A stretch of 64,000 bases of DNA from the NCBI RefSeq assembly GCF_003060885.1, contig NZ_QAIG01000008.1:444544-508543 (forward strand), in the 5' to 3' direction. Source of the stretch: Pseudomonas sp. HMWF032 (GTDB lineage: Bacteria; Pseudomonadota; Gammaproteobacteria; Pseudomonadales; Pseudomonadaceae). Every line of letters begins with the position of its first letter. Positions within the stretch are counted from its first letter, which is position 1. The notes below the pieces were generated by a model. The model saw only the letters and a program-made list of their open reading frames with translations. It had not been told where the DNA came from and did not search any database. The position numbers and the translations under genes are program-made. Of this stretch, positions 63,972-64,000 are shown one piece after another.

Positions 63972-64000
63972 AACAGTGATCCTCGACGGTACTGGCGGGC
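63968..64000 (-). CDS. 3' end of an upstream gene, cut by window edge
   Basis: The last ten codons and TGA of a minus-strand frame (ending RQYRRGSLL) overlap the following ATG as ATGA, so a co-transcribed gene probably lies beyond the right edge. By known pairing it could be a TIGR04283 glycosyltransferase, but too little is visible to say. Confidence 0.35.
   Translation of the reverse strand, partial: ARQYRRGSLL

Overview
The window is chromosomal DNA of a flagellated, Gram-negative gammaproteobacterium, almost certainly a Pseudomonas (broad sense). Protein sequences, gene lengths and gene order match Pseudomonas core loci as I remember them (pyrG-tilS-accA-dnaE-rnhB-lpx-fabZ-bamA-rseP-dxr-cdsA-uppS-frr-pyrH-tsf-rpsB; map-glnD-dapC; ndvB-dapE-rlmA; fadD1-fadD2; cheR-cheV-flgA-flgM-flgN-flgZ). 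The species cannot be fixed from the sequence alone. I saw no rRNA or tRNA gene, CRISPR array, prophage, insertion sequence or plasmid gene.

Region 1 (1-22.4 kb, all minus strand) is the translation/envelope supercluster. Transcription starts at rpsB near 22.4 kb and runs to pyrG, which the left edge cuts. It holds translation factors (rpsB, tsf, frr), nucleotide synthesis (pyrH, pyrG), isoprenoid and phospholipid precursors (dxr, uppS, cdsA), outer-membrane assembly (rseP, bamA, skp), lipid A and fatty acid steps (lpxD, fabZ, lpxA, lpxB, accA), replication/repair (rnhB, dnaE) and tRNA modification (tilS). Hairpins separate rpsB from tsf and tsf from pyrH; many other genes touch or overlap by 1-4 bp.

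Region 2 (22.5-37.4 kb, mostly plus) begins divergently with map and carries nitrogen signalling (glnD), lysine/DAP synthesis (dapC, dapD, dapE), a cysteine desulfurase unit (csdA-csdE, with tcdA close by), an orphan periplasmic binding protein, an NdvB-type glucan synthase and rlmA.

Region 3 (37.4-45.4 kb) carries two acyl-CoA ligases (fadD1, fadD2), divergent from a lipase-like hydrolase, a MaoC-type hydratase and a DUF1993 protein, followed by a secreted hydrolase. Its intergenic spaces hold three different structured repeats.

Region 4 (45.4-58.8 kb) is the most accessory part: metE/metR, a second orphan binding protein, a TetR-controlled RND efflux pair with a clear palindromic operator, a SAM methyltransferase and an unusual 1031-residue class A penicillin-binding-protein relative. 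Region 5 (58.8-64 kb) is a chemotaxis/flagellar regulatory block with a near-consensus sigma-28 promoter for flgM and a sigma-54-type site at flgA, then a nucleotidyl/glycosyl transferase of the TIGR04282 type.

Most of the window is conserved housekeeping sequence. I do not see a convincing undescribed multi-gene system. The items most worth a second look are the atypical penicillin-binding protein, the GTGACC/GGTCAC palindromes shared by the tetR and fadD1 upstream regions, the flgA promoter/start arrangement, and the structured repeats.
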